Assembly (NCBI GenBank): GCA_903772945.1
Contig: CAICTM010000134.1
Location: forward strand, 1 to 64,000
DNA length: 64,000 bases
Reading direction: 5' to 3'
Origin: Seminavis robusta
Lineage: Eukaryota; Bacillariophyta; Bacillariophyceae; Naviculales; Naviculaceae
A model generated the notes under the pieces. That model was given only the letters and a program-made list of their open reading frames with translations, searched no databases and was not told the origin of the DNA. Numbering within the stretch: position 1 is the stretch's first letter; each line of letters begins with the position of its first letter. Both the position numbers and the translations under genes were made by a program. This document shows positions 41,535 through 54,412 of the stretch, one piece after another.

Positions 41535-44500
41535 ATGGCCATGCCAACGAAAAGCACCGCGATGGCACCTGAAGATGAAGAACTTAGCCTCTCCTCTGAA
41601 GACGATTCCTCTAGCTCTGAAGAGAGCGAAGTCAGCACCGCGGATTCCTTAAAAGACCCCACGGAAGACCGCTGCGATGCCTGTTGGCGGCAGTCGGCCT
41701 TTGTTGGGATCGCAGTGCTTGGCGCTTTTGTGATTTTCTCAATCTTTATCTTGATGCTTCGACAGGATAATATCCATTTTGAATCCACAGTAAGTGCTCG
41801 ACCTCTCGGGGCGCCATGGTTTGGATAGTTGGGTAGCTGCCGCCGATGCGAACTAGACTTCTCACTTTATGACCTTCCGTGCCCTTCCCCGACCTTACCG
41901 TACGCTACAGTTCAAAGGGTATGCGAATGCGCTCAGGGATGCGGCAACACTTCAGGATAAGAGTACTCAAGAGTCGATGGAATTCCTGAGTGAGTCCATC
42001 ACCATGCAAGCGGTCAATGAAGGCTCCAAGTGGCCCTACGTTACCGCTCCCTTCTTCCAAGTCCAGGCCGAGCATACCCGCGTCGTATCCGGAGCTGATT
42101 CCGTTATCATGTCTCCCATTGTCTCTGAATCGCAACGACCGACTTGGGAGCAGTACTCGGTGCTGGTGGCGGACGAAGTCTTGGCCGAGAATAGCAACAA
42201 TTTGAACTCCTCCATCTCCGATTCCATCTTTACTCTCGAAATTGACGAAGAAACCGGAGATCTCGTCCCCGCAGCCGTCAACGGGACTGCACCTTACAAT
42301 CCTGTCTGGCAAACTTCTCCTCTTCCAAACAACGCTTCCGCCATCAACTTTGACATGCTCTCCAACGACAAGCTTCTAGAGCTATTTAACGCCATGCACC
42401 ACACCCGCACTCCCGTGGTGTCTCCCATTATGAGTCTCAATCCCATGGTCGAAGACTCGACCTACGAACATGCGGAGAGTGCCGTATTCTCTCCCATCTT
42501 GGAAGACCTTAGCCAGTCCAACACTACCAAGGTTGTCGCCAATCTAGTCTTGATCATGTCCTGGGAAACCTACCTACTATTCCTCCGGGAAAATCACATG
42601 AACGGTGCAGATTATGTTCTGACAAACACGTGCGGCCAGATCTTTAGCTTGGAAGTCAACGAAAATGGAGAACTGGGAACCTTCGAGGTGGGCGATCGCC
42701 ACGAGGAATTCTATGAGGACATGGTCGAGGTAGTGCCGGTCATGACGTTCCTACATACACACTTCAATACATCCACTGGACTGCAGGCTTGTGGCTACAA
42801 CCTCCGTGTCTACCCATCACAAGTTATGCGTGACGATTTCAAGTCGGGAACTGCTCCCATTGCGGCCGGGATTGCAGGTGGCTCTTTCGTAGTGGTCTTG
42901 GCCATCTTGTACTTTATGGACCGACGCATGCATGAAAAGCACCGACAAATCATCAAGTCGGTGGAAAAATCGAATGCTATTATTGCCAGCTTGTTCCCTT
43001 CCAACGTTCGTGATCGATTATTTGGAGGTGGCGGTGGTGACGACGCAGCTTCGAAGAATAGTCATGGATCTCGAAGCAAGAGGTCTTTTGGGTTCCGCCT
43101 GCGAACATATCTGACGGAAGGAGAAGATGCCGACGGTGGTGGCGGGGATTCCAACCCCATTGCCGATCTTTTCCCCGAATGCACAGTCCTTTTCGCTGAC
43201 ATTGTGGGTTTCACTGGTGAGTTTTTTAAAGAATCGAAGGAAGGGCAGAGTTGATCTCCGCTGCAAAGCTCTAACATGCACATCTCTCTCTCTCTCTGCT
43301 CTAGCCTGGTCGTCGATGCGAGAACCTGCTCAAGTCTTTACTTTGCTGGAGACACTCTACAGTGCCTTCGATGAATTGGCAAAGGAATTGGGAGTCTTCA
43401 AAGTTGAAACAGTAAGTTCGCAGGCAAGCTTTTCTCTCTCCACGTTCGCCATGTCACTCATATCGATCTCTTTTGCGTCTTTCCTGGCTAAAGATTGGAG
43501 ATTGCTGTAAGCTGGTTTCTTGTGTCCTGTGATTGACTGCTGTCAAAATACCTTTCTCTGACTACCTCCCGTTTTGTTTTCGCTCTCTCAGATGTTGCCG
43601 TCACTGGACTGCCGGACCCGAGAGAAGACCACGCTGTCGTCATGGCTATTTTTGCTCGGGAATGTTTGAAGAAGATGCAGGTTTTGACAAAGGATCTGGA
43701 GGTCAAACTGGGACCAGACACAGGTAGGTGAAGCGAAGGTGAAGAGTAATGATTGCTCATCAGACGAGAATTCTCATTCAATTTGTTGGCAAAAACCCAA
43801 AGGAGATCTTTCTATGCGTTTCGGGCTTCACTCGGTACGTGCTGTCATCGAAGTGCAATGTCTATTGTGCTTTTTGCCCAAACTAACCAGCGCTCCCGTG
43901 GTCGGATCTCAACAGGGACCTGTTACAGCTGGCGTGCTGAGAGGAGAGCGTTCTCGTTTCCAACTTTTCGGGGACACCGGTGCGTGAATTGATCGGCTAG
44001 ATAGACCAGCAAGCAGGCGGGAAGCAAGGCTCACAGTTGTTGTTGCATTTTCTTTCTAGTCAACACTGCTGCTCGCATTGAAAGCACAGGTCACAGAGGG
44101 AAAATTCATCTTTCCCAGGAATCGGCTGAGTTGATCATGGCGGCCCAAAAGGCACATTGGGTGCAACCAAGGGAAGACAAAGTGACAGCCAAAGGAAAGG
44201 GCGAACTGACAACGTACTGGTTAGGGGGAGGTGGTCCTTCGTCGTATTCTTCTACTACGTCTTCTCGCATGACAGGACCTGGGCATCCTGCCGGCTTCAA
44301 TGGTGACAGCGCAAGAGCGCCCCTTCCAAAGATCCTGCGAAAGAAGAAGCCAGAAAAGCCTGAGGTCAGCGAGCACGCTTCGAAGACCGCTAGACTGGTC
44401 GATTGGAATGTTGACATACTGCAACGTCTTCTCAAACAGATAGAAGCGAGGCGCGCAACCGACGTTCAGAAAGCCATCGAACGAGCCAAGACAGCGGAGG

Positions 44501-46458
44501 ATCCAGCCAAGAAACAGCTCAACTTTGGACTGATTGGAGATGGCTCTCACAGTGGCTACGCCAGAAAGATCCTGCGAAATGCAAATGAAACGTATCAGGA
44601 ACCGGACGAACCGATGCATTCCGCTGATCCCACCCGAATATACACCGATGAGGTCAAAGAAGTCATCACGTTGCCCAAATTCGACAGCAGAGCAGCCGGA
44701 AAGGTTGAGAACGCAGAATCAATTGTCTTGGGCTACGAAGTTGTCGAACAGTTGCACGACTTTGTTCGAACAATATCGACCCTATATCGTGAGAATAGCT
44801 TCCACAACTTTGGTGAGTCTGACCACCCTGCTTTCCCCATGTTTTGGCCTGTTTTGTGCTCACACCTTTTGGGTTTGGTTTTGATCTCAGAACATGCATC
44901 CCATGTCACAATGAGCGGTAAGTCAGAATTGTCACATGACTGGAAGAGAATGAATTTGAGTCCCGTTCTCACATCTTAGGTTCATATGCATACACGTAGT
45001 GGTGAAGCTACTGTCTCGCATCGTTGCTCCGGACCTTGAGTACCCCGAGGAAAGCGTCATCTCAAGCGAGAAGAAACGCAACCGTATGCTAGCACTGAAG
45101 CTTCACGAGTAAGTCGAGGATTGTTGGATCTGTCTCAGTGTCTAGAAGATGTCGCACTAATGCTATGCTCCCTGCCCATATTTGCACTTTATCCTTTGCC
45201 ACTTCCAGCCACACTTACGGTACGTCGGAGAGAGAGCAAACTCTCTGTTGTTCTCGATCAAAGTCGCTCAAACGGTGTCGCTGCCCTGTTTTGTAAATTG
45301 CAGGTATCACTTCCGACCCGTTGACCCAGTTCGCCGTTGTGTTTTCGGCCCTTATACATGACGTGGTAAGTTTTTGTTTGTTCATTCCTTAGATGAAATA
45401 GTCTGCGGGATGACAGCTTACAACCCGTTATCCATGATATCCAGGACCACACTGGGGTGCCCAACAATCAGCTCATCATAGAGGATCCAGACCTTGGCAA
45501 ACGCTTTCGCAATGAGAGTGTTGCCGAGCAGCATTCTGTAGCTTGTTCCTGGGATCTTCTCATGCAACCAAAATACAATCAGCTGAGGAGAGCAATCTAC
45601 CGGTCCGACGCAGAGAGGGAAAGATTCCTCCAACTCGTTATCAACTGTGTCATGGCTACGGATATCGTGAATCCACAGCTAAAGGAGCTTCGTAATGCGC
45701 GATGGGACAAGGCATTCAAGGTTGGCGCTTCGGCGGATGATCACGATATCAATCGTAAAGCAACAATTGTGGTAGGTTCCTCGTGGCGGACTTGGCTCCC
45801 TTCGTCTTCGATTCTTGCTGATCCATATGGTTGTTCGCCTCCTCCACAGATGGAGCATTTGATCCAGGCCTCAGACGTTTCGCACACGGTAAGTCATCTC
45901 TGCGAGAGAGCTTGGGCTACACTGCAACGAATACTGCTGGGACTCATTTGACTGCTTCTTGGCTATCATCCCTTTCAGATGCAACACTGGCATATCTACA
46001 GGAAATGGAACGAGCGTCTTTTCCGCGAGATGTACTCAGCGTATCGTGAGGGTCGCTCAGAGAAAAACCCTGCAGATTTCTGGGCCAAGGGTGAAGGTAC
46101 GTGAGGCGCCATAGATGCTTCGATTGATCGCACAAAAAGATTTAGTGCTTCTTTCTTACGGATCTCTCTTCTTTCTTTTCAAAGTCGGATTCTTTGACTT
46201 CTACATTATTCCACTAGCCAAGAAGTTGAAGGAGTGCGGTGTCTTTGGTGTCTCGAGTGATGAGTACTTGCAGTATGCCGTCAAAAACAGGTAGGTATCG
46301 AGGTCGGGCGTTGTCAAGACTCGTGTAGATGTTGGGTTTTGGACTCACGTCGCGTGCCATGTTCTCTTCTCAACTCTAGGAACGAATGGGAGATGAAGGG
46401 CGCAGAAGTTGTAGAAACGATGGTGGAGAGCATAGAGTTAGAATACGACGACCAATGA
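41535..46458 (+). CDS. Receptor-like class III nucleotide cyclase fused to cyclic-nucleotide phosphodiesterase (17 exons)
   Basis: Exons: 41535-41789, 41911-43216, 43305-43411, 43494-43506, 43592-43723, 43803-43834, 43916-43979, 44060-44812, 44891-44917, 45000-45108, 45209-45219, 45304-45365, 45445-45771, 45850-45888, 45979-46096, 46185-46290 and 46380-46458, 1179 aa in one frame. An acidic N-terminus is followed by a helix (FVGIAVLGAFVIFSIFIL), an extracellular domain of about 340 residues and a second helix near 400. The class III cyclase has Asp515 (LFADIVGF) and Asp559 (ETIGDCY), with GDTVNTAARIEST. The base-binding pair is Glu (VET, guanylyl-like) and Gln (QLFGD), so substrate choice is unresolved. 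The C-terminal phosphodiesterase shows HNFEHASH and the perfect HDx2Hx4N (His955-Asn964). One protein thus makes and degrades the messenger. Exon 4 is 13 nt and exon 11 is 11 nt. Confidence 0.92.
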
Positions 46459-46677
46459 GACACTTGAGTTTGAAAGCGCACGGGGAGTTTTTCAGTCAGG
46501 AATGTTACGATTTTGATATATATTAGATGGTTACTCTACTATTGCTATCTTGTGGTGTCTTTGTCGAGGCTGCAAAGGGGTAGAAATTGGAGGCATGGAC
46601 TGCACTGCCTAAATAGCTATTGTACGGGTGGGAAATGCTAACTTTTGACAGGGAACTCAAAAAAAGCATCAGTGTTA

Positions 46678-48756
46678 CTATAGTTTGGATCTGAATCTTG
46701 GCAAGTCAACAGTTTGAGGCGCTACTGAGGAATGTTTTGCCGTGTCAGCCTCAGACCGCGGTGTCTCTGATGCTATTCGGTAGTCAAAGGTTCCAGTCTT
46801 CAGAATGGCTTCAAAGAAATCGGCAGTGGCGCGATCTGCCCAGCTAGTTCCAACTCCAAATGCATTCGAATCCGGAGGGCTCTCCTGCCAGCCTAGATGA
46901 CCACCACACTTGGTTTCAACGCACATGACGTACGGATTCTGAATGCAGTGAGTCATCGTCTTTTGGAAGGACTTGTATACAATCATGTCATCGCCGGCCA
47001 CTAGCTGCAGGCAGGGTACAGAGATGTGCTTGATATATTTGAAGGAAGAGCTGTCGGCCCAATAGTGTTCGGCATCTCTAAATCCTATTCTCACGGCGAA
47101 TGGATAGTAAGCTTCGTTCCGAATGAAGATTGGAGCTAGGGCTTCATCGACATCTCCAATGGTGCGGGCCTTCAGGGTGTTGTAGATGGCCTCGCGGAAC
47201 GATGGCACCGTCATATGCCGCAGTACGGGCCAATTGAGAATCAAATCTTTCTGGATAGAGTCGAGTCATTCATTCATTTGGATGGTACGAATCGAATCCA
47301 CGAGGAAGGCATAATGTGAATCTCACATAAGTCGACGTTTGCACCCAAACGAACCACTGAGACATAGTAAACTCCTTACCTTGACACCCAATGCCAATAC
47401 TTCCTTCCAGGGAGTGTGAAGATTATTGACGTGCATCAGTAGAGGATTTCCCAGAGCTGCACCTCCTGCTACACAGGCGGGTAGCGTTCCACTCTGGCCT
47501 TCTTCTCCAAGGTACTTTGTGACAATGTTGGCACTCAAGCTATTTCCTACGAGGAACAGTGGTACACTGGGTGCCAACCGCGAAGCCAAGTACTGTACGA
47601 CGCCTCGAAGATCCCCCGTGTAACCACCGTTGTAGCAGCGAGGAGTTGCCAACTTGATTCCTCCAACGCCTCGAAAGTTCATTGCCACGGCAATCCATCC
47701 TCGGTCGGTGAATGTTCGTTGCAACGATTTGACGTACCCGAAACTTGTATCGTTGTTCATTCCTGTCAATATGAGAATGACTGGTTGTTGGATAGCTCCT
47801 TTGGTTTTTACGTGTTCTATTCGTTCTTGATCTGTAATGTGGTTGTTCTGTTTGTCTGTTGGTATTAGTGGTGGAAGTTCCCAATCGAGCAAAATGTTGG
47901 CTCCATCGGCACTCATTGTGAGTACTTGCTTAAAGGCAAGATGTCGATCGGTCGATGGAGGACCCCAGAGAGCGTAACCAGCCGCGCTGGCCATGGTTCC
48001 TCGTGTTCCCACAAACAGAGAAGGCTTAATCGGCCGCGACAGAATGGCATTGGGCGTTGCCGTGAGTCTATCAAAAATGGGTTGCAGAGGTGTTTGTTGG
48101 TTGCTGTTGTGGTCCGTGTTTGTTTTGTCAGTGGCAGTACACTGTCCGAATACCCATGGAGGACAGGATAGCGACTGTTGGAGATGCAATTCATATCCTA
48201 GGACTGCCGATGCCAAAGCTGAAACCAAGACGGTCCATCCAGCGGGTGTTTCTGGTAGTGCTTCTACGATGGATGACTGCTGTCTCACCAATTCTCTGGA
48301 CAGATGCTGTGACATGCGTCGAAAGGAAGACGTTCGATGGGCCACTTTTTGGTTGCTGTCGCAGTGTTCCTCGTTCGAATTATTATTGATGTAGTCTTGA
48401 ACCATTTGGAGAATCACCTTGCTGGGCCTCTTGTGGTTACTGTTGTTGTCGTTGACGCGTTTGTTTGCAGTTGTCATGTCTTCGTATCCCAACTTATTGG
48501 CAAAGACCTCAGCGTCGTCGCCGTTGTGCTCACTGCCTTTCATCTCTTGCATAGTTACAAAACTCTCATCGTCTTCATCATCATCTGGTTCTTCGCCATC
48601 TTGCGGATCGATTGCCTTGTCGTCATCATGATCACCATCGTCGCATTCATCCTCTACCGGTACGCCTGGATCAAAATCACGCGATTTTCTACATCCATTG
48701 GCTTTGACTGGCGTCGTCGCGCCTGGAAGGACCTCCTCTGCACCCATTGCATCCAT
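46678..48756 (-). CDS. Alpha/beta hydrolase, YheT/EMB8/ABHD1-3 type (2 exons)
   Basis: Exons 47380-48756 and 46678-47250 (129-bp intron) give 649 aa. The N-terminal 170 residues are acidic and low-complexity (DDDKAIDPQDGEEPDDDEDD), then a possible membrane segment at about 190-205 (TVLVSALASAVLGYEL). The fold shows the oxyanion area ILILTGMNNDTS, AMNFRGVGG, and the nucleophile elbow GNSLSA with Ser406, Asp546/547 in VAGDDMIV and His577 in CGGHLGW, the expected triad. YheT/EMB8 proteins are esterases of uncertain substrate; plant EMB8-like enzymes are plastid or membrane linked. The start codon at 48756 is the first ATG. Convergent with the cyclase gene (219 bp) and divergent from the mu-homology gene. 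Confidence 0.85.
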
Positions 48757-49263
48757 TCTTATCTACTATGTTTCTTCCAAGAAAGCTCTTCTTCTAGATG
48801 TGAGAGTTTGGCAACTACTGGAGTGGCTAGCTAGGATCGAGAGGGCGTCCCTGGATCTCTTGATCTCTTTTGACGATGATGATGAAAGACTTGTCACGGT
48901 CGGGTGTCATTCATCTTTCTCATTGCTAAATCCTGCAGAGCTGATGTCGATGATGAAGATACCATGACTGAAACCTAATTCGTGACTGCCAAAACAACCA
49001 AAACGAAAACCATGGCGGACTGTCACTGCCATGCACGTGATGCCCACATCCCCTCGATCATCGTCTGAACCAAGCTGCAAGCAACCTATTGATATCGTCA
49101 TTACTTCAGTTAGCTGGATGCCATAGTTACTGTACTTTAGGGAGGTGTATGTCTTATTGGAAGCGTTCTGGGAAAATTTCTGGATACCACAATCCACATC
49201 CATATATACCCACGTTTCACCATCACTTCATTAAAACTACTAGCATAGATATCCACTGCCACC
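48757..49263. other. Divergent promoter region, hydrolase / mu-homology protein
   Basis: No gene; the right end has a strong start context (GCCACC before ATG). Confidence 0.55.
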
Positions 49264-51867
49264 ATGCAACTACTATACAGCAATCCACTTCCCAGTCCGG
49301 AGTTTGTATCTCTATCTCTGGTGCTTCGACCGGATCCAGAAGAACCCAGCGGTGGAGGAATGGGGGAACCATTAATGCTGGCGTCTCCCTTGTCCACCAT
49401 CAACTACGTTGTCGCCATGAGCGCCTTGAAAGAACTCCACAAGTACTTGGGCTCCTTGGCTGGATTGACACTTCTGGAAGGAAAGCAAATATCCATTCAT
49501 GATCGAATCGTCGCAGAATTAATGCAAGATGACGAAAACCTTGTCATGAACGATACCAACAGCAACAGCAATCAAAACAAATTGCAAGTATTCCGACCAC
49601 TCTCGGCACACGGCATGGGTCTACATTATCGACTCTTGCGCGATGACAAGGTCAAAACTGACTTTGCGTCACTGGTTCTGGCATCTTCAAGATCATCCGC
49701 CAAGGGGGCTGACGATTCTTCCGAGACACGCAAAATCGAAAAACAACTCCTGGGCGTCTTGGTTACCGTGGGGTTGTCGGGTATACCCTATGCACACTGT
49801 TCCTCCTCGCTACAATACGGTCTCAGTCAAAGAGTCAATGATTGCGTCGGTGTCCTATCCAAACGAATCAGTGCTGTCGATGTAGCCGCGGCCAAGACCA
49901 TCCTATCCACACTCCTTGCCACGGAAGATGAAGTCCGAAAAACAAACAATGTCGCCAATGCCGCCATTGTCACTGCCATTCCAGAGTCGGGAGAAGAAAC
50001 ATTCTTGGGAAGTGCCGCCAAGAAGGGAAACGCATTCAAAAACGTATTCAGTATGAGCCGGGGAGGATCTGGTGGAGGCACTATTCATGTGGGTGTACGC
50101 CCAACTTCCAATGATCTTTCCAGAATCCTCATTGAACGGCTCACGGTACTCTCGGTCGCGGATTCCGATAGCTTGTTGCGACCATTTGAAACTTCGGGAC
50201 AACAACGAAAGGCAAACTTGGATCTTACTGGAAACAAATCAAGATTTCGAAAGCGCAAGACTGATTCCAGTACCAATGCCGACTTGGATAACTTTGATTA
50301 TCGAGGACCTGTACGGGACAAACGACTTGACAATCGACTCCTACTGCGACAGCAAAACTTGGCAGCGGCAGGTCCCATGCAACCAGCAGCATTTACGCCA
50401 CAATCATCATCGTCCCCCTCTGTACCACGAAACCCACAGTCCACCACCGCCAAACAAATGCGACCCCATCACTCCGATGTCCGTGGAACACGGCGAAACC
50501 GAAACGTACCCACACTTAGTGCTCCCAGAGGAGATGTTTCTTCGAGTCGGAGATCGTCCAATGCGACTTTGAGATCGGTAAGATTGATGAAGTTTCGTGA
50601 AGCCACCGCAGTGCGCTTTCCGAACAGATGGACAGATGGGTCTGATCGGATATCTTTTTCGTTGTTGATGTTCCATTGGCTTGTTTATGTTCGCGAATGT
50701 CGATTTTTGATCGTTCATTTCATTCATTCGTATGTATTCTACTACTTATACAGGACGATGCGGACGACGATGGACGAAGCCGACGTTCCGGCAAGAGCCA
50801 CGGAAGTACAAGGAAAGGTACAGCGGATTCTCTGAACAGCAATAGCAATTGGGTCGGAGCAGAAGAGGACATATCCGAATCGAGGTCCATGAACAGCAAC
50901 TCCAACCTGCCACGAATACAAGTAAACATTGCGCTCAATGAAGACTTGACGTGCTCCTACAAATTCTCCAAAATGACTTCCTGCAGTGTGGAAGGTGTTA
51001 TCCAGGTTTGTGCTTGGACTCAAGGTGCATTGTTTTGTCCCATGGTTCCTTATGTTGCCCTAACGCTTTCTTTTCTTTCACTCACAATCGCTTCCGCCGC
51101 TAGGTCCAAGTGAAGTCCAATGCAAGATCATTGGTGCCCTTTCAACTGGTAGTGAGAGACCCCTCCGGTCATATACAAACTCTGCAAGAGAACAAAAAGT
51201 TTGCAGAGGACTCGTCACCCTCAGATCGAGGAGATAAGAGCTTCACCATTGGAGTCCCAAAGGCAGACAACTACTTTCCGCTGATACGATACAAATGCTC
51301 CAATGAGCTGCGACCTGTTCCCATTGTGAGTGTTTCTTGGCTTGCACATTCTTGATCTTTCGTTCGAAGGTTTGGTCTAATTGAATCGCATTCACCTTTT
51401 GCTGTTTTCCTTTTCCTTGCCTGCAGAGGGTGCAAACTCGGGTTAAAGTAGATGGAGGGTACTGCCGTGTAGCGTTGCAGATCAGCTCAAACCCTCACAA
51501 CGAAGGCAGTCTGACGGACCTGACCATTATCATGGGCGTTGCAAACGATATTCGAGGAGGATCTCTAGTGACGCAACCTGCGGGTGGTGTCTGGAACGCC
51601 AGCAAGCGAAGTGTCATTTGGTGTGTTTCTGAATTGGGCGACGGAGAAAAGTTCCAGTTGCAAGCTAGATTTGAGGTGGACGAGAGTGCAGCAGCCAAGG
51701 ATGAGCAGGAGGTCCCCAAATTCCCTGTCTTGGTTCGATGCCAATGCATGTACGCACAGCTGAGCGACGTCGAGGTGGCCGTGCAAGACATTCCTGAGCT
51801 ACAGCCGGCTGAAGTGGCGATGAAGGTTGCCCGACGTTTCCGATTGTCACACCAAGAACGGTCGTGA
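49264..51867 (+). CDS. Mu-homology-domain protein, TML/TCUP-like subunit of TPLATE/TSET (4 exons)
   Basis: Exons 49264-50577, 50754-51005, 51104-51325 and 51427-51867 join in frame to 742 aa. The C-terminal region, from about residue 480, reads as a mu-homology domain (MTSCSVEGVIQVQVKSN, then GGVWNASKRSVIWCVSELG and FPVLVRCQCMYAQLSDVEV), the cargo/membrane-binding fold of AP-complex mu chains and muniscins. The N-terminal third (SPLSTINYVVAMSALKELHK, then LHYRLLRDDK and VNDCVGVLSKRISAVDVA) follows the layout of plant TML (TCUP) rather than an AP mu longin domain, and is joined by a long basic Ser/Arg/Gln-rich linker (340-480). Function would be clathrin-linked endocytosis at the plasma membrane. 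The mu-homology assignment is good; the TML/TCUP choice over a plain muniscin is less certain. Start in a GCCACCATG context. Confidence 0.6.
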
Positions 51868-52126
51868 TAACTATTGCAGAAGAGTCTCTTTCTATCTTTG
51901 TTTTTAAAGGGGTCTAGAGCAGGGAATTTATCTATCTTTCATTATATTAGTATGGCGTTACGTTTTGCCACTGTTTGGTACCCGTAGCCCATTTCGAATT
52001 ACCGCATTGCAGGGGGGGGGGCGCGAAAGCCATCTCAAGTGAGCACGGCAGTTGTGTTAGAATTAAGTGTTGTTGCTGGGGTGACCCTGCCCCAGGCTAT
52101 CGCCGACTGGACTCGACTCGGCAAGT

Positions 52127-53516
52127 TCAAACTGAAGAGTGCTTCGTGAAAGGCATGTCATTCCAAAGAGTGGGGGCGGTGGATCCACGATTTCCCAACG
52201 CTGGAACCAATGGTGAGTCATCACCTTTGTCAGATGCCATGAATACATCCTCCTCGCTGCTGGGTTGTGACAGTGTCGGCATTTTGGATCCGTGCTGCCA
52301 GTTTGCACCAGATCCCATACCACCACCAGCAGGGTTGGGCACACCAAAAAAGCGGATTGGGCTGGGTCCCAAGGCATCCATGTACAAACCTGGGGCAGCC
52401 GCCATCCCCATGGTTGCCGAGTACTGAGTCGGTTGGGCACCACCGACCATGGGAACTCCAATACAAGGGATCATGGGGCGACTAGCAGCGGCGGCAGAAA
52501 GTACTGCAAAAGATCCTTGGTCTCCGGCTTGGAGCTGGGTGCTGTAATATGCCGATGGAGGCGCATCTGTGCCGTTGAACGCTTCTTGCTGAAAGCTTGG
52601 CAGAATGCCTGCATCGTTTGCTCCGGGTTGTGTAGCCATGCGGGACAAGTCTTCGTAGGACATATTGTCGTAGATAGTCTCATTTTCGAGCATCGATTGC
52701 GTTTTGTTGAGCGTTTTGTCGAGCTTTTCCTGTGCTTTCTTTTCCTTTCTCATCATGGAGTACCACTTGTTCTTGATATCATTGTCCGTTCGGTTCTTCA
52801 TGAGCTTTGCCATACACGACCATCTGAAGGGAGAGATTCGAAAAGAGTTAGCAAGAGGACAACGAGGAAGATTGGTTGATTTCTCGTTCTAAACTCTGCT
52901 TACTTTGTGCCGAACGATTTGTGCATTTCCCGTATCATGTGCTCTTCCTCGTGAGTCCACTTCCCCTTTTTGATTTCAGGTCGCAGATGATTCTGATAGC
53001 GATCACGACACTGCTTCCCGTTGCGACCACTCTTGAGGGTCTCGGCGATTTGTTGCCAATGGCTTTTCATGCTGGGGTCATCAAAATTATGGCCTTCGAC
53101 GAGACGACGAAGTGCGAGGTCCTCCTGTGTAGTAATGCCAAAAATGATTATTCGAACGAAGGGTGCAGTGAGGAGCCAGGAGCATGGCAATCTCAAACGA
53201 ATGATTCTGCAATAGTCCAGCATACCGTAGTCGTCCAAACCTGTCGCCCTTTGCGTCGTTTCTTCAAAGTAGTCTTTCCAGCAGTCGCTGGAGGAGATTT
53301 CTTCTTTCGCCGACGACCAACAGGACCATCATTCGTAGCCTTTGCAGCGGCTGGAACTCTTTGCTGTGCATCGACAACTGCCATGGCCTGTGTAGGCGTA
53401 CCGATGATCGGAGAAACCAAGAGATTGGCACTTTTCAAACGGTTTGCTGAAAGAGAATTGTTGAAGGAATAGAAAGAAGCTCCCGAGACGTTGTTGGCTT
53501 CGTTGTGATTGTTCAT
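52127..53516 (-). CDS. Two-repeat MYB-type DNA-binding protein (3 exons)
   Basis: Exons 53226-53516, 52904-53124 and 52127-52823 give 402 aa. Repeat 1 (about residues 93-143) has Trp94, Trp120 and Tyr140 (QCRDRYQNHL); repeat 2 (about 150-195) has Trp153, Trp172 and Trp191 with the normal 18-residue spacing (GKWTHEEEHMIREM, then NRTDNDIKNKWYSMMRK). The intron cuts repeat 2 just before Trp172. A basic cluster (GRRRKKKSPP, then KKRRKGRQ) at 70-92 is a likely nuclear signal. The C-terminal half is Met/Gly/Pro/Ala-rich, typical of an activation region. Repeat 1 lacks the usual third Trp, as in some stramenopile MYBs. Divergent from EF-Ts. Confidence 0.88.
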
Positions 53517-54412
53517 GTTGCGACTCGTCAACAGAAAGATCGTTCGATGCGCGTCAGGACAACTCCCCTACAAAAGGCAACACAAATCACAAGAGTTGAG
53601 TTCGACAGGTCATCGACACGACAAAGAGCATCGAAAATCGGCGCTTCCACAAGCTCAAGGATACATCGTACGTCGATGTCGTCATCGATTCAGAGACGCA
53701 GACCATTCGACCACCAACGCGATCTCAAAACGACGAAGCGCCTTTCCTCCGATCGATCCTACTACAATCTCACCTCAAGACAAAGATGTGAAACCGAGCT
53801 TCGACGTGAAACGAAGACGAAACAACCTTGCGAGAAAGAAACTGAGCCGTTGATGAATAGAAGTTGTGCCCTCGTTGAGGTCTCCACGAGAAGGGTGGAG
53901 AGAAACCATCTCGAACGAAGTGGGCAAGTGGGCTGTTCAAACCTTGAAAAGTCAAGCGCCAGTCAGTCCCATTTACGAATAATAGTTTGCTCGAATAGCT
54001 CTAACTCTATGGTAGAATATATTACACTGACGTCATCAATCCCATTTGTGACTGACTGTTCGAATGAATCGAATCAATTCGCGACTCGACTCCCACATTA
54101 AACGTGGAAGCGCTCAATGGTACGCACGAAGTCGGTGAGCGAGAATTCCCCCCAACAACATGACCACGTTGAACCCCTCAATGCATCAGCAAGGACCTTT
54201 CCTTGAATCTTTGCTGAGTGGCCATCAGAGACTGATGGGTAAGAATAGTCACGCACTTTTGGGATGCTACTGATGCAATTCTGTGAAAAACAGATTGAGA
54301 AATTCATCTGAAGGCTTTTGTGGCTGTGGCTTGCTCTTAGAAAACAAAAGTATCCTCACAATATTTTGTTCTTCGTACCCTGAAACAACTATCTTTTTGA
54401 AAAGAAATAATA
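53517..54412. other. Intergenic, divergent promoter region of MYB and EF-Ts
   Basis: Rich in GATCG, ACGACG and TCGAC text; GAATGAATCGAATC repeats at about 54060. A 198-codon plus-strand frame (53505-54101) is basic, low-complexity and unsupported. Confidence 0.5.

Noticed and set aside
53505-54101. A 198-codon plus-strand frame between MYB and EF-Ts
   Set aside because: Low-complexity basic text, no domain, covers the divergent promoter region.
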